Assembly: GCF_018688495.1 (NCBI RefSeq)
Contig: NZ_CP061320.1
Coordinates: 902,586-966,585, forward strand
Direction of reading: 5' to 3'
DNA length: 64,000 bases
Source of the DNA: Polynucleobacter sp. Adler-ghost
Lineage (GTDB): Bacteria; Pseudomonadota; Gammaproteobacteria; Burkholderiales; Burkholderiaceae
Part shown: positions 9,999-20,183 of the stretch, piece by piece
How the letters are laid out: each line of letters opens with the position of its first letter
Numbering within the stretch: position 1 is the first letter of the stretch
Program-made: the position numbers and the translations under genes
The notes under the pieces: model-generated
The model's input: the letters and a program-made list of their open reading frames with translations, nothing else
Databases searched by the model: none
What the model was told of the DNA's origin: nothing

Positions 9999-11143
9999 TG
10001 AATTCGATGCAACTCCTGCGCCAACACTGTACAACTCTACTAATGATCTCTTTAGTAGGTGTTGTTTTGTTTGGCTGTAAATCTATAACAACGAATGATA
10101 CTGTCGACTACAAGTCTTCTGGTGCTGTGCGTGGACCGAATTTATCTTATCCACCAGACCTCATTACCGCCCAAGCTGATCGTCGTTACATTGTTCAGGA
10201 TGGTTCTGCCACCATGTCTGAGTACAACGCAGCGGTAAAAAAATCGGTACAGACTCGCAAGAATGTCATGACTGGTATTCCGGGTATGCGTATCGCTCGT
10301 GATGGGGAGCGTCGTTGGTTGATAGTAGAAAAGCCAGCTCCAGAGCTCTATCCGCAAATTAAAGATTTCTGGCAAGAGAATGGTTTTCTTTTGGTGATTG
10401 ATTCACCCTCTACCGGCATTATGGAAACGGATTGGGCGGAGAATCGCGCTAAGATTGCGCAAGACTTTATTCGCAATATTGTTGGTGGTGCCCTAGATTC
10501 AATTTATGACACTGGTGAGCGTGATAAGTACAAGACTCGTCTTGAAGTCAGCAAGCCTGGTGAAACGGAAATTTATATTACTCAACGTGGTGCAATTGAA
10601 AAATGTACAACGGACAGTACTGGCGCTTGTATATCGACTATCTGGACTGCACGTCCCAATGATCCTGAACTTGAGGCGGTATTCTTGGCTCGCTTGATGG
10701 AGCGTTTGGGCATGACCCAAGAAATGGCCAAGGCTCAGGTTGCAGCCCCATTAGGCCCAAAGACGCCTAAGGCGAAGTTGGTTCAAGAGGGTGTGAATAC
10801 TGCTCATATTGAAATGGCTATCGGCTTCGATCGCGCATGGCGTGATACTGGGCTTGCCTTGGATCGCTCCAACTTTACCGTTGAAGATCGTAATCGCGCG
10901 AACGGTGTTTACTATGTACGCTATGTCAATCCCAAGGATTTGGGTGACACCAAAGGATTTTTCACTAACCTGTTCAGCAGCAAGGATGACTCTAGCTTGA
11001 AAGCTAAGAAATACCTCGTGGTGGTCAAATCGACTGGTGATAATTCTTCAAGTGTGTATGTTCAGAATGCAGATGGCAAGCCCGAAAATACCGCAGCTGG
11101 ATTGCAACTCTTAACATTACTGACAGAGCAAATGGCTAGATAG
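9995..11143 (+). CDS. bamC: Outer membrane assembly lipoprotein BamC (NlpB/DapX)
   Basis: Lipoprotein subunit of the beta-barrel assembly machinery. It has 382 residues with an N-terminal signal and lipobox LFGC (about Cys28), then the BamC-type unstructured segment [19 protein letters not shown] that in E. coli packs on BamD. Two helix-grip domains follow (about 100-200 and 255-380). The start overlaps the dapA stop by 4 bases; two consecutive ATG codons (9995 and 9998) are available. Adjacency to dapA is the conserved context. Confidence is high from lipobox, context and the [10 protein letters not shown] signature. Confidence 0.92.
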   Translation: MMNSMQLLRQHCTTLLMISLVGVVLFGCKSITTNDTVDYKSSGAVRGPNLSYPPDLITAQADRRYIVQDGSATMSEYNAAVKKSVQTRKNVMTGIPGMRIARDGERRWLIVEKPAPELYPQIKDFWQENGFLLVIDSPSTGIMETDWAENRAKIAQDFIRNIVGGALDSIYDTGERDKYKTRLEVSKPGETEIYITQRGAIEKCTTDSTGACISTIWTARPNDPELEAVFLARLMERLGMTQEMAKAQVAAPLGPKTPKAKLVQEGVNTAHIEMAIGFDRAWRDTGLALDRSNFTVEDRNRANGVYYVRYVNPKDLGDTKGFFTNLFSSKDDSSLKAKKYLVVVKSTGDNSSSVYVQNADGKPENTAAGLQLLTLLTEQMAR

Positions 11144-11170
11144 TATTGAAGCTAAGAAAAATTTGTTAAT

Positions 11171-11199
11171 AAAAAAGCCGCTAATAAGCGGCTTTTTTT
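11171..11199. terminator. Bidirectional intrinsic terminator between bamC and the convergent mini-lipoprotein
   Basis: Stem GCCGCT/AGCGGC (11177-11182 with 11187-11192) with a short TAATA-type loop, an A-run on the left and a T-run (TTTTTTT) on the right. The symmetry means it can end both the plus-strand bamC transcript and the minus-strand lipoprotein transcript. Confidence 0.9.
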
Positions 11200-11213
11200 C
11201 TTCAAGAAGAAGA

Positions 11214-11402
11214 TTACTTCTTAGCGTCAGCAGCAGGTGCAGCAGGAGCGGCTGGAGCAGCAGGTGCAGCAGCAGGAGCGTCAGCAGCTGGAGCGGCAGC
11301 AGGTGCAGCAGGAGCGGCTTCAACAGGTTTTGCTTCTTCTTTTTTACCGCAAGCGGCCAAAGCGATTGCCAACATTGCTACGAGTGCTAGTGACTTCTTC
11401 AT
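11214..11402 (-). CDS. Alanine/proline-rich mini-lipoprotein, function unknown
   Basis: A 62-residue predicted lipoprotein. The signal peptide is MKKSLALVAMLAIALAAC with a lipobox LAAC (Cys18), followed by GKKEEAKPVE and a low-complexity tail made almost only of Ala and Pro with scattered Asp, ending DAKK. I chose the ATG at 11402 because a good ribosome-binding site (AAGAGGAAAT) stands 8-10 bases upstream; a longer frame would add a basic segment before the signal peptide. The tail recalls periplasmic spacer lipoproteins. It sits alone with a promoter-sized gap behind it and a shared terminator in front. No function can be assigned. Confidence 0.8.
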   Translation of the reverse strand: MKKSLALVAMLAIALAACGKKEEAKPVEAAPAAPAAAPAADAPAAAPAAPAAPAAPAADAKK

Positions 11403-11498
11403 TTGTGATTTCCTCTTAAAAAATATCATTAATAACCGGTTATTAATACTTGGTAAGTACAGGGTTAGACCCTAAGTACTTTCCAGCATTCATTATAG

Positions 11499-12743
11499 CT
11501 ATCTACTAATTGAGCCTTCAAAAATCAGCCATCCGGCTTCAAAAGCATCAAAAAGGCTGTCATTTATTCCAATTTTCCCCAAGGAGCCCTTGAACTGTTT
11601 GCTACTTGCCAGTGAGCGCCAGGCCGCTTGTACAGAGGCGGTTTGACCATGGGTCATTTCCTCGCCATTGCAGTAAATTCTTGAGCCTAAAGCGAGCAGC
11701 CTTGTATAGGGGTGTGCTTGTAAAACTTGCTTGGAAAGTTGGCGTCTAAATTGTTCTGGCGAGAGTGCATTGCCCGTTCCATCAAAGTAGGCCTGTGGCT
11801 TTGGTTCGCTCAGATAGGCAGCGATGCCGGGGAGAAACGTGTCTACGCAATCAAGTTTTAGGCCTTTCAACTTTTGCTCTACTTGTGCAATGATTTCTGC
11901 TGGAAGCTGTTCTGCACAATGCGTTGCTACTTGCTTAGGGTCTGCAAAGCGCTTATTTAGCTCAGGAATATCCTCTAGTGATTCAGCTAAACGCCATAGA
12001 CCCTCTTGTAAGATTTCTTTATAGCTTTGCGATCTAAAGCCAACTGACCAAGTTTGACAGCCTGCATCCAACGCAATGCCATCATGAGCAACATGTGGGG
12101 GTAAATAAAGCATGTCACCTGGTTCCAGATCCCACTCCTGCCCCACTCTAAAGTCCTGCAGAATTTTCATGGGCAGGTTTGGATTAAGGGTTAAATCTTT
12201 TTGCTCAGAAATGCGCCAACGTCTACGTCCCGACATCTGAATTAAAAAGACATCATAAGAATCAAAGTGGGGGCCAACGCCGCCGCCTAGTCCTGCGATG
12301 CTGATCATCAGATCATCTAAGCGCGCATCCGGAATAAAGCGAAACCAAGATAGTACTTTTGCAGCTGCAGGATGTTTTGCCTCCATGCCTTGGAGTAGCA
12401 GTGTCCAATTCGCCTTATCGATGGAGGGAATCAATTTCTTTTTAAATGGGCCGTGGGCAAAAGTCCAAGGCTTTGCCTTAATTAATCTAGACTCCACTGC
12501 ATCATCGCCTGCTATTTTGAACAACTCTTCAGGGGAAATCGCGCTAGCCAGGGGCTCGCCTATTTTTTTGGCAAGCACAAACGCGGGGATGGCGCCGCGC
12601 ACTAGCAGTGGCTTCTTATGCCAATAGGATTTCATAAACTGTTGAGGGCTATTGCCTCCCAGAAGAGCCCATGGGCGATCTAGCGGTAGGTTTTGGGGTG
12701 CCTGTGGTGGATCGTAGGCCTTGCTCAAGTAAAATGCTGTCAT
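11499..12743 (-). CDS. roxA: Cupin-like 2-oxoglutarate oxygenase, 50S ribosomal protein uL16 arginine hydroxylase family (YcfD/RoxA)
   Basis: JmjC-fold Fe(II)/2-oxoglutarate oxygenase. The E. coli homologue YcfD hydroxylates Arg81 of ribosomal protein uL16. It has about 414 residues. The family N-terminus is PQQFMKSYWHKKPLLVRGA, the iron-binding HxD lies in GGVGPHFDSYDVFLIQ, and the distal region has MLYLPPHVAHDGIA with the second His. The C-terminal part should be the dimerisation and winged-helix domains. I prefer the ATG at 12743; a TTG at 12770 would butt onto the divergent FKBP gene. The substrate assignment is by family. Confidence 0.87.
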   Translation of the reverse strand: MTAFYLSKAYDPPQAPQNLPLDRPWALLGGNSPQQFMKSYWHKKPLLVRGAIPAFVLAKKIGEPLASAISPEELFKIAGDDAVESRLIKAKPWTFAHGPFKKKLIPSIDKANWTLLLQGMEAKHPAAAKVLSWFRFIPDARLDDLMISIAGLGGGVGPHFDSYDVFLIQMSGRRRWRISEQKDLTLNPNLPMKILQDFRVGQEWDLEPGDMLYLPPHVAHDGIALDAGCQTWSVGFRSQSYKEILQEGLWRLAESLEDIPELNKRFADPKQVATHCAEQLPAEIIAQVEQKLKGLKLDCVDTFLPGIAAYLSEPKPQAYFDGTGNALSPEQFRRQLSKQVLQAHPYTRLLALGSRIYCNGEEMTHGQTASVQAAWRSLASSKQFKGSLGKIGINDSLFDAFEAGWLIFEGSISR

Positions 12744-12787
12744 ATCAGTAAGAAGCTGTTTAAAACACAATGTTGAATGAATTACGC

Positions 12788-13375
12788 ATGAAGATCGAAA
12801 AAAATACCGTTGTATCCCTGCGCTACAAATTAACTGATGCGCAAAATAATATTATCGAGGAACCAGACTCTCCGATGGTATACCTGCATGGCGGATATGA
12901 GGGCACTTTTCCCAAAATTGAAACCTTATTGGATGGCCAGGATGTCGGCTATGAAGCTAGTATCCAGCTTGAACCTAGCGAAGCCTTTGGAGAGTACGAC
13001 CCTGAATTACTCAAGATTGAGCCGCGCGCACGCTTTCCTGAACCTTTGGAGGTTGGCATGCAGTTTGAGGGCGTTCCTGATGAAGAGGGGGAAGACCCCG
13101 GTGATGAAGATGAGGAGCCCTTAATCTACACCGTAACGGATGTGGCTGATAGTCAAGTCGTCTTAGATGGGAATCATCCGCTTGCTGGTATGGCTTTACG
13201 CTTCTGGGTTCAAGTGGAGGATATCCGAAACGCTACAGATGAAGAGATTGAAAATCGACACCCTGTCGGTGCAGAAGCATTTGCATTTGGGATGCCGGAT
13301 GATTTAGATGATGGCGAGGATGACGCTTCTAATGAAATCTCTCATCCTGGCAGCTCATCACCAACTCTGCATTAA
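12788..13375 (+). CDS. FKBP-type peptidyl-prolyl isomerase, SlyD-like
   Basis: Two-domain SlyD-like FKBP: MKIEKNTVVSLRYKLTDAQ opens the FKBP half, an insert-in-flap region (about 65-130, containing FGEYDPELLKIEPRARFP) is typical of SlyD chaperone isomerases, and NHPLAGMALRFWVQVEDI closes the core. The insert is unusually acidic (DEEGEDPGDEDEEP), as is the C-terminus (DDLDDGEDD). There is no His-rich metal tail, so a nickel role like that of E. coli SlyD is unlikely. An ATG at 12770 is an alternative start adding six residues. It is divergent from the uL16 hydroxylase with only about 44 bases between the preferred starts. Confidence 0.85.
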   Translation: MKIEKNTVVSLRYKLTDAQNNIIEEPDSPMVYLHGGYEGTFPKIETLLDGQDVGYEASIQLEPSEAFGEYDPELLKIEPRARFPEPLEVGMQFEGVPDEEGEDPGDEDEEPLIYTVTDVADSQVVLDGNHPLAGMALRFWVQVEDIRNATDEEIENRHPVGAEAFAFGMPDDLDDGEDDASNEISHPGSSSPTLH

Positions 13376-13384
13376 GACTAGGGA

Positions 13385-14152
13385 TTACTCCTTAAGCCAC
13401 TCTTTTAGGACTCCAAGATCACGCTTGGTATCACTGGATTCATCCGCATGTGATGACGGCATATTGCTCAATTTGGCTAGCGCTTTTTCAAGTGCAGCGA
13501 TCTTAGCTTCTTGTTCTAGAGTGGCATCAATTAAACCTTTTAATGCCATAGAAACTGGATCATCTACGTTTGGTGTTACCCCATAGGCTGAGAAATATTC
13601 TTTAGCCTTGCTATCTGGAGAGCTAGCTTGGGGTAAATCAGGATGCAATATACGAGCAGGAATTCCGACGGCAGTTGCTCCCGCTGGGATTTCTTTTAGC
13701 ACTACAGCATTAGATCCAACACGAGCGCCATCACCTACGGTAAAGCCCCCAAGAACCTTAGCTCCTGCACTGATGACTACGCCTTTGCCTAGTGTGGGGT
13801 GACGCTTTACACCTTTATATAGAGAGGTCCCGCCTAAGGTAACGCCTTGATAGATGGTGCAGTCATCACCAATTTCAGTAGTCTCTCCAATCACAATGCC
13901 AAGACCATGATCTAAAAATACCCTGCGACCGATCTTGGCTCCAGGATGAATTTCAATACCGGTAATGAAGCGGGCTAGCAGCGATAGCAAGCGGGCTATC
14001 CACTTCAAACCCAAGTTCCATAGACCATGAGATATCCGATGTATCCAAACAGCATGTAAGCCTGGATAGCAGGTAATGACCTCTAAGCGATTTCTTGCAG
14101 CAGGGTCACGAGCAATGATGGAGTCGACTTGGTCGAAAAGCGAATTAAGCAT
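13385..14152 (-). CDS. cysE: Serine O-acetyltransferase
   Basis: Makes O-acetylserine from serine and acetyl-CoA, the first step of cysteine synthesis. It has 255 residues: a short N-terminal helical part ([18 protein letters not shown]), then left-handed beta-helix hexapeptide repeats ([36 protein letters not shown]) containing the catalytic His of DHG and the CoA-binding [18 protein letters not shown]. The N-terminal domain is shorter than in E. coli CysE, giving the compact form. A charged C-terminal extension of about 60 residues follows the active domain. It is convergent with the FKBP gene, 9 bases apart. Confidence 0.94.
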   Translation of the reverse strand: MLNSLFDQVDSIIARDPAARNRLEVITCYPGLHAVWIHRISHGLWNLGLKWIARLLSLLARFITGIEIHPGAKIGRRVFLDHGLGIVIGETTEIGDDCTIYQGVTLGGTSLYKGVKRHPTLGKGVVISAGAKVLGGFTVGDGARVGSNAVVLKEIPAGATAVGIPARILHPDLPQASSPDSKAKEYFSAYGVTPNVDDPVSMALKGLIDATLEQEAKIAALEKALAKLSNMPSSHADESSDTKRDLGVLKEWLKE

Positions 14153-14180
14153 ATTTGGATTTTAACGGGTAAAGCCCAAT

Positions 14181-14930
14181 CTATTTTTTCAAGAGCATCT
14201 GTTTGGCAATGCCACGGAGTAGGTCGATTTCTTCTTTATGGAGGCGCGTTCTGGCAAATAGCGCTTGTAAGCGGGGCATGAGCTTTTTGGGATTAGCGGG
14301 ATCAAGGTAGCCAATAGCCTCTAAGCCCTCGCGCCAGTGCTCTAGCATGGCCGCTACAGCTGCAGGATCCGCATAATCTACCGCCTTAGTAGTGTAGTCT
14401 GATGACAAAAGTCCCAAATCCTCTCCGAGGGATTCTCTGAGGGTAAAGGCACAAACCATGATCGCTTGGGCTAAGTTTAGGGAGGGGTAGAGTGGGTTCG
14501 CATCAAGCCATACGCGGTGAGTACACAGTGAGAGGTGGTGGTTATCTAGTCCTGTGCGCTCTGGCCCAAAGAGAAGGGCGACTCGCTGATGACCCGCGAT
14601 AGCCGCCTGAACCAATGGGCGAGCATCTTGCCAATTTAATGCTGGCGGCCCAAATTCACGATCACGACTGGTGAGCCCCAAGACAAGAGTGCAGCCTTGA
14701 ACGGCTGATTCCAAGGATGAAGTCTCTTGACTAGATTCCAAGATATCGACTGCGCCACTGGCTAGAGCAATAGCCTCAGGCGTCTGGGCAACCCCTGCAA
14801 TTTTCGGTGAAATCAGGTGCAGATCACTAAAGCCCATGGTTTTCAGTGCGCGAGCAGCCGACCCCACGTTTCCGGGGTGGCTGGTTTCAACTAAAACCCA
14901 GCGTAGTAACTGTGCTTGTGAGGCCTTCAT
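14181..14930 (-). CDS. trmJ: tRNA (cytidine/uridine-2'-O-)-methyltransferase TrmJ
   Basis: SPOUT-class (trefoil knot) methyltransferase that 2'-O-methylates position 32 of several tRNAs. The opening LVETSHPGNVGSAARALKTM and the knot motif LLFGPERTGLDNHHLSLC are diagnostic, with the C-terminal knot strand PLYPSLNLAQAIMVCAF. It has 249 residues, typical for TrmJ with its helical C-terminal extension. It lies upstream of cysE on the same strand (28 bases), so the two may be co-transcribed. The promoter must lie in the gap shared with divergent suhB. Confidence 0.92.
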   Translation of the reverse strand: MKASQAQLLRWVLVETSHPGNVGSAARALKTMGFSDLHLISPKIAGVAQTPEAIALASGAVDILESSQETSSLESAVQGCTLVLGLTSRDREFGPPALNWQDARPLVQAAIAGHQRVALLFGPERTGLDNHHLSLCTHRVWLDANPLYPSLNLAQAIMVCAFTLRESLGEDLGLLSSDYTTKAVDYADPAAVAAMLEHWREGLEAIGYLDPANPKKLMPRLQALFARTRLHKEEIDLLRGIAKQMLLKK

Positions 14931-15060
14931 ATCAACAGGAGTTCTCTAGTGGCTTGGGAGTTAGATATAGCAATCGTTTAGAATCAGTGTGTTAGCTCCT
15001 TATTGTCCCGCAGTTTGCAATCCGGTGAGCTTGTTCTTATTTAATTTGTCCATCAATACT

Positions 15061-15849
15061 ATGCATCCCATGTTAAATGTGGCCGTTAAGGCTGCCCGTC
15101 GTGCCGGAACCGTGATTAATAGAGCCTCTCTCAATTTAGAGCGACTTCAGGTTGACCGCAAACAACATAATGATTTCGTAACTGAGGTGGACAGACAGGC
15201 TGAAGCAGCCATTATCGAAACGCTCAGCGAAGCCTATCCTTCGCATGGATTCTTAGCCGAAGAAACTGGTGCCCAAAACACGGACGCTGAAAATGTTTGG
15301 ATCATCGATCCGCTGGATGGGACAACTAACTTCATTCACGGTTTCCCGCAATATGCAGTCTCTATTGCATTGTCTGTAAATGGGGCAACCCAACAGGCCG
15401 TAGTGTATGACCCGACTCGTGATGAGTTATTCACTGCTACGCGTGGTGCTGGTGCTTATTTAGACCGTCGGCGTTTACGTGTTGCCACGCAAGATCGTTT
15501 GGCTAATTCCTTATTGGGCACAGGCTTTCCTTATCGTGAGGATCAAGATCTGGAAAAGTATTTAAAAATCTTCGCAGATATGTCGCGCCAATGTGCCGGC
15601 CTGCGTCGTCCTGGAGCCGCATCTCTTGACTTAGCCTATGTAGCTGCTGGTCGTTATGATGGGTTTTTTGAGAGCGATCTCAAGCCATGGGATATGGCTG
15701 CAGGAGCTTTACTGATTACTGAGTCTGGCGGACTTGTTGGTAACTACCGCGGTGAAGAAGGCTTCCTGCAAAGCGGTGAAGTGATGTGCGCGAACCCACG
15801 CATTTTTGCTCAGATGGTGCAGTGCTTATCTAAATATTCCACCTGCTAA
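15061..15849 (+). CDS. suhB: Inositol-1-monophosphatase family protein SuhB
   Basis: Mg2+-dependent inositol monophosphatase fold; in E. coli SuhB also acts in rRNA transcription antitermination and ribosome assembly. Metal and substrate motifs are present: FLAEETG with the catalytic Glu, [17 protein letters not shown], and the C-terminal [18 protein letters not shown] chose the ATG at 15061 because the family N-terminus ([16 protein letters not shown]) begins there; the frame is open further up but without conserved sequence. The length from that start is 262 residues, as expected. It is convergent with lpxH. Confidence 0.92.
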   Translation: MHPMLNVAVKAARRAGTVINRASLNLERLQVDRKQHNDFVTEVDRQAEAAIIETLSEAYPSHGFLAEETGAQNTDAENVWIIDPLDGTTNFIHGFPQYAVSIALSVNGATQQAVVYDPTRDELFTATRGAGAYLDRRRLRVATQDRLANSLLGTGFPYREDQDLEKYLKIFADMSRQCAGLRRPGAASLDLAYVAAGRYDGFFESDLKPWDMAAGALLITESGGLVGNYRGEEGFLQSGEVMCANPRIFAQMVQCLSKYSTC

Positions 15850-15862
15850 TGAGGCGGCAGTA

Positions 15863-16651
15863 TTAAGTCTTGATCAGATCGATGTAACGTACACCGTCTT
15901 GATTAATCAATAGGGCGCTTGCACGCGGTCGCCCACTCTCCGGGTGATCTAAATCCCAGTCTGATAAGACCCAGCGTTGCCATTCTTGATCTTGTAGATG
16001 CTCTTGATGGTGCTTAGGGAGATGGGTGTGACCATGTATCAATTGATTCCCGGCTTGATCTCTGAGAACTGCTGCGCAGGCAGCCAAGGTGACATTTGTT
16101 TTGGCTTGCGCACCTTCAACTGAAGATTTCATTGACTGTTGATATTGCACACTGCTATTACTGCGTAGATGATTGGCAATAGAGCGACGCCAGTTCAAAG
16201 GCATTTTCAAGAATACTTTTTGGATCCAAGGTTTGCGAACCCAGCTACGGAAAACTTGATAGCCAATATCTGCCGTGCAAAGAGAGTCACCGTGACAGAG
16301 AACATATTCAGATCCAGCAATACTGATCTTGCTGGGATCAGACATTAGGGTCATGCCGGTTTTACTTAAAAAATGCTTGCCAACTAAAAAGTCACGATTA
16401 CCGTGAAGGTAATAGGTTTTTACTTTAGTTGACAGCGTTGCAAGCGCATTTTTTACCTCTTGTTGAAAAGGTGAATGTAGCGCGGCATCATCCCCAACCC
16501 AATACTCAAATAGATCGCCCAAGATCAATACCGCTTCTACTTTAGGGGCATCTTTTTCACAAAAATCAAAGAAGCGTTGTGCCGTCAAGGGCATTGACGG
16601 CGTGAGATGTAAATCAGAAATGAGCAGTGCGCTCGCGAATTGCGGAATCAT
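15863..16651 (-). CDS. lpxH: UDP-2,3-diacylglucosamine diphosphatase
   Basis: Calcineurin-like metallophosphatase producing lipid X in lipid A synthesis. The dimetal motifs appear in order: [43 protein letters not shown] and [11 protein letters not shown]. The length of 262 is slightly longer than E. coli LpxH (240). It overlaps the end of ppiB by 4 bases (ATGA), the same order as ppiB-lpxH in E. coli, so the two are translationally coupled. Confidence 0.94.
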   Translation of the reverse strand: MIPQFASALLISDLHLTPSMPLTAQRFFDFCEKDAPKVEAVLILGDLFEYWVGDDAALHSPFQQEVKNALATLSTKVKTYYLHGNRDFLVGKHFLSKTGMTLMSDPSKISIAGSEYVLCHGDSLCTADIGYQVFRSWVRKPWIQKVFLKMPLNWRRSIANHLRSNSSVQYQQSMKSSVEGAQAKTNVTLAACAAVLRDQAGNQLIHGHTHLPKHHQEHLQDQEWQRWVLSDWDLDHPESGRPRASALLINQDGVRYIDLIKT

Positions 16652-17151
16652 TCCTCGAGAACACTGGCCTTTTCAATGAGGACGTCTTCTGCAGGAACAT
16701 CTTGATGAAAGCCGGAATTACCAGTTTTAACTTTACGAATAGCGTCAACCACATCAAGACCATCGGTGACTTTGCCAAAAACAGCGTAACCCCAACCTTG
16801 AGCATTAGGGGCGGTATGGTTTAAGAAATCATTGTCGTTGACGTTAATGAAAAATTGCGCAGTAGCAGAGTGTGGGTCGCTAGTGCGAGCCATAGCTACT
16901 GTGCCACGTTCGTTCTTGAGGCCGTTGTTTGCCTCATTCTCAATTTGGGCGCCAGACGATTTTTCTTTTAAGCCAGTAGTCATGCCACCACCTTGAATCA
17001 TAAAATTATCAATCACGCGATGGAAAATTGTGCCATCGTAGTGACCACTTTTGACGTACTGCACAAAATTAGCAACAGTCTTTGGCGCTTTAGCAGCATC
17101 CAGTGTGAGGGTGATGTCGCCCTTATTTGTCTTAAGCAGAACCTTAGTCAT
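16648..17151 (-). CDS. ppiB: Peptidyl-prolyl cis-trans isomerase B (cytoplasmic cyclophilin)
   Basis: A 167-residue cyclophilin without signal peptide. The catalytic arginine is in [14 protein letters not shown], with the substrate pocket [16 protein letters not shown] and [17 protein letters not shown]. It matches the size of E. coli PpiB (164). It is the first gene of the ppiB-lpxH pair and probably follows the TPR lipoprotein gene 46 bases upstream on the same strand. Confidence 0.94.
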   Translation of the reverse strand: MTKVLLKTNKGDITLTLDAAKAPKTVANFVQYVKSGHYDGTIFHRVIDNFMIQGGGMTTGLKEKSSGAQIENEANNGLKNERGTVAMARTSDPHSATAQFFINVNDNDFLNHTAPNAQGWGYAVFGKVTDGLDVVDAIRKVKTGNSGFHQDVPAEDVLIEKASVLEE

Positions 17152-17196
17152 GATGAATTCACTTTCTCTGTGTTGGAGGATAAAAATACTAAAAAA

Positions 17197-17991
17197 TTAT
17201 TTTGAGACGGGTGCCATGGGTTCAACCACCTTTTTTGGTGGTTTCAGTATCTCCATCAATGCTTTTGCACGATTGGTGTATTGACGCTGATTTAAGACTG
17301 CATCCTTTGCGGCATTGTCATAGGCTTGCGTAGCAAGGCGAATATAGACCTCACCCAAGTTAGCAGAGGCAACTGTATAGCTCGGACGTAATTTCAAGGC
17401 GAGCTCTAAATAATCTCTTGCCTCGATCCAGCTACCTTGATTTGCGGCTAGCGCGGCTAAGTTGTTATAGGGCTCAGGTAGTTCCGGAAATTGCTGGGTA
17501 ATCTCAATTAGGGTCTTTTTAGCCTCTACCCACTGACGCATTTCTATCTGCATACGTGCTTTGACGTAACGTAACTGCACATTACCCGGCGTTTTCTTTA
17601 GTTGCTTATTAATACTTTCGATGGCTTCAGGATATTTTTTGGCTTTGACTAACTTTTCAATATCGGACGGTACCCCATTTTTAGTGACGGGATCGGGCTC
17701 AATAATTAAAAAGGATAAAAACGGCACAGCGACAGAGTCTGACAGCTCAGCGTTAAATTGATCGTATCCAGCGTCGTTGCCAGCAAGTCTTGGAGGGTCA
17801 TTGGGGCCATAAGATCCCAGATAGGGTGCTTGGGTGCCTTGAGCACTAGCGGGGGCGCTATTTAACGCCTTAATTTCAGCCTCTGCTAACTGTTGTCCAG
17901 GGGTGCTGCAGCCCGTGAGTGACAAAATGGCAAAAATGGCGCACAAGCCACCCAGCTGGGCTGGACGTAGTGAAAAATGGTTAGCTGACAT
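17197..17991 (-). CDS. Tetratricopeptide-repeat lipoprotein
   Basis: Predicted lipoprotein with lipobox LTGC after a hydrophobic run (GLCAIFAILSL). A linker of about 90 residues precedes at least three TPR motifs: KAKKYPEAIESINKQLKKTP, RQWVEAKKTLIEITQQFPEL and GSWIEARDYLELALKLRPS. The ATG at 17991 puts a normal n-region before the signal core; an ATG at 18018 would add nine residues. TPR lipoproteins of this kind act as periplasmic scaffolds, but no partner is indicated by context beyond ppiB downstream. Confidence 0.78.
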   Translation of the reverse strand: MSANHFSLRPAQLGGLCAIFAILSLTGCSTPGQQLAEAEIKALNSAPASAQGTQAPYLGSYGPNDPPRLAGNDAGYDQFNAELSDSVAVPFLSFLIIEPDPVTKNGVPSDIEKLVKAKKYPEAIESINKQLKKTPGNVQLRYVKARMQIEMRQWVEAKKTLIEITQQFPELPEPYNNLAALAANQGSWIEARDYLELALKLRPSYTVASANLGEVYIRLATQAYDNAAKDAVLNQRQYTNRAKALMEILKPPKKVVEPMAPVSK

Positions 17992-18079
17992 AGGGTGTGG
18001 GGTGAAAAACGGGCTCATTCGATATACTCAGCGCTCAGTCTAACAAATTGGCGCTACTTGCCCACCCTTTATAGCCTCT

Positions 18080-19501
18080 ATGCTGCAAATCTATAACACT
18101 CTCAGTCGTTCCAAGCAGGCCTTTAAACCCATTGAACCAGGCAAGGTGAAGCTGTATGTCTGCGGAATGACGGTTTATGACTTTTGCCACATTGGTCACG
18201 CCCGAGTGATGATTGTGTTTGATATGGTGGTGCGCTGGTTACGTGCCAGTGGCTATGAGGTTGTGTACGTCCGCAATATTACCGATATCGACGATAAGAT
18301 TATTAATCGTGCGATTGAGAATGGTGAGCCCATTTCCCTGCTAACGCAGCGTTTTATCGATGCCATGCATGCCGACTCAAATGAATTGGGCTTAATGCAC
18401 CCCGACCATGAGCCTCGCGCAACCGATTACATCGTGCAAATGCAGGGCATCATTGGTCGCTTGATTGAAAAAGAATTGGCCTATCAAGGTGAGGATGGTG
18501 ATGTCAATTTCGCCGTTCGATTGTTCCCAGAATATGGTCGTCTTTCTGGTAAATCTTTGGATGAATTAAATGCCGGTGAGCGCGTTGCTGTTGGTGGTGG
18601 CAAAAGAGATCCATTGGATTTTGTTCTATGGAAAAGCGCTAAACCGGAAGAACCTGCGGATACCCGTTGGAAATCTCCCTGGGGTGAAGGTCGCCCTGGA
18701 TGGCATATTGAATGTTCTGCGATGTCATGCGACTTATTAGGTGAGCATTTTGATATCCACGGTGGTGGAGCTGATTTGCAGTTTCCACACCATGAGAATG
18801 AGATTGCCCAAAGCGAGGGGGCTCTATACGGTCAAGATCACCAGGCTAGCGATGAGCCTTTTGTCAATTACTGGATGCATAACGGGCATATTCGGGTAAA
18901 TGAAGAAAAGATGTCCAAGTCATTGGGTAATTTTTTCCTCATTCGTGATGTCTTGAAGCGCTTTGACCCTGAGGTCCTGCGTTTCTTCATGCTACGTGCC
19001 CACTATCGTAGCCCAATTAACTATAGTGATGCACAGCTTGAAGAGGCGCGCGCTGGACTGGTTCGTCTGTACACGGCTTTAGCGCAAGTGACAACAAGCG
19101 ATAAGCCTGTAGATACCCATTCATCATGGTCTCAGCGCTTTACTGATGCGATGAATGATGACTTTAATACACCTGAGGCGATAGCAGTTCTGTTTGATTT
19201 AGCTAGTGAAGTGAACCGTACTCAGGGTGAAGAGAAGGTACAGTTAGCTAGCATTCTCAAAAGCTTGGCTGGAGCTCTGAATTTCTTGCAACGTGACCCA
19301 ATCATATTTTTGCAAGAAGGATCCCGTGGTGGCGATGCTAGCTTATCTGCCGCTGCTATTGAAGAGCGGATTGCGGCACGAGTGGCTGCAAAACTGGCTA
19401 AAGATTTTGCTCAAGCTGATTTAATTCGCAAGACTTTATTAGATCAGGGCGTAGTATTGGAAGATAAGCCCGGTGGAATTACCGAATGGCGCAAAAGCTA
19501 A
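18080..19501 (+). CDS. cysS: Cysteine--tRNA ligase
   Basis: Class I synthetase charging tRNA-Cys. The start contains the zinc-ligand Cys in [20 protein letters not shown] with the HIGH motif, then [15 protein letters not shown] and [13 protein letters not shown] (the other zinc ligands), the KMSKS motif [17 protein letters not shown], and an anticodon-binding DALR-type helical domain (about 340-473). Its 473 residues are the normal length. It is divergent from the TPR lipoprotein; the 61-88-base gap must hold both promoters. Confidence 0.96.
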   Translation: MLQIYNTLSRSKQAFKPIEPGKVKLYVCGMTVYDFCHIGHARVMIVFDMVVRWLRASGYEVVYVRNITDIDDKIINRAIENGEPISLLTQRFIDAMHADSNELGLMHPDHEPRATDYIVQMQGIIGRLIEKELAYQGEDGDVNFAVRLFPEYGRLSGKSLDELNAGERVAVGGGKRDPLDFVLWKSAKPEEPADTRWKSPWGEGRPGWHIECSAMSCDLLGEHFDIHGGGADLQFPHHENEIAQSEGALYGQDHQASDEPFVNYWMHNGHIRVNEEKMSKSLGNFFLIRDVLKRFDPEVLRFFMLRAHYRSPINYSDAQLEEARAGLVRLYTALAQVTTSDKPVDTHSSWSQRFTDAMNDDFNTPEAIAVLFDLASEVNRTQGEEKVQLASILKSLAGALNFLQRDPIIFLQEGSRGGDASLSAAAIEERIAARVAAKLAKDFAQADLIRKTLLDQGVVLEDKPGGITEWRKS

Positions 19502-19517
19502 TTGAAGAATATCTATT

Positions 19518-20174
19518 TTGAGTAAAGTTGCACAGCAAGTCATCATTGAAGAAGTTGCCCCCGATTATTGGGAGCAAGCTTGTACTGAGTTGATGAAGCA
19601 TGATCGTATTTTAAAAAAACTGATTCCAAAATATGGCTCAGGTTTTTTGCAAACACGTGGTGATGCATTTACTACGCTAGCTAGAGCTATCGTTGGCCAG
19701 CAAATTTCGGTTGCTGCAGCTCAATCTGTCTGGACTAAAGTTTTACTCGCATCTAAAAATAAGGTAAACCCTAAAAATATTCTTGCCTTAAGTATTGAGG
19801 ATTTGCGTGCAGCGGGATTATCGGGCCGTAAGGTGGAGTACATCCGTGATTTGGCTGAACACTTTGATTCTGGCCGTTTACATGCAAATCAGTGGAAAGG
19901 CATGGAAGATGAGGTCATCATCAAAGAATTGTGCGGGATTCGGGGAATTGGTCGCTGGACAGCGGAAATGTTCCTGATTTTCAATATGATTAGACCTAAT
20001 ATTCTCCCCTTAGACGATGCTGGGCTGATTAAGGCCATTTCCCTCAATTACTTCAGTGGAGAGCCTGTGAGCAGGCATGAAGCCCGTGAAGTAGCTGCAA
20101 ATTGGGTCCCATGGCGCACGGTAGCCACTTGGTATATGTGGAGAAGTATCGACCCCAAGCCCGTTGAATATTAA
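19518..20174 (+). CDS. DNA-3-methyladenine glycosylase II family (AlkA-like HhH-GPD)
   Basis: A 218-residue base-excision glycosylase. The helix-hairpin-helix is LCGIRGIGRWTAEMFLIF, followed by the catalytic Asp of the GPD region in ILPLDDAGLIKAI. ARAIVGQQISVAAAQSVW is the family core. It lacks the N-terminal domain and Ada module of E. coli AlkA (282 residues), as in the compact AlkA/MagIII-like group. The TTG start at 19518 is 16 bases after cysS, and accA follows 9 bases later, so cysS, this gene, accA and tilS form a plus-strand series. Confidence 0.85.
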   Translation: MSKVAQQVIIEEVAPDYWEQACTELMKHDRILKKLIPKYGSGFLQTRGDAFTTLARAIVGQQISVAAAQSVWTKVLLASKNKVNPKNILALSIEDLRAAGLSGRKVEYIRDLAEHFDSGRLHANQWKGMEDEVIIKELCGIRGIGRWTAEMFLIFNMIRPNILPLDDAGLIKAISLNYFSGEPVSRHEAREVAANWVPWRTVATWYMWRSIDPKPVEY

Positions 20175-20183
20175 AATCGAACT

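Noticed and set aside
11163..11390. Plus-strand Ser/Arg-rich or Gln-rich open frames over the mini-lipoprotein
   Set aside because: They are mirror translations of the Ala/Pro repeat; the minus-strand frame has signal peptide, lipobox and ribosome-binding site.
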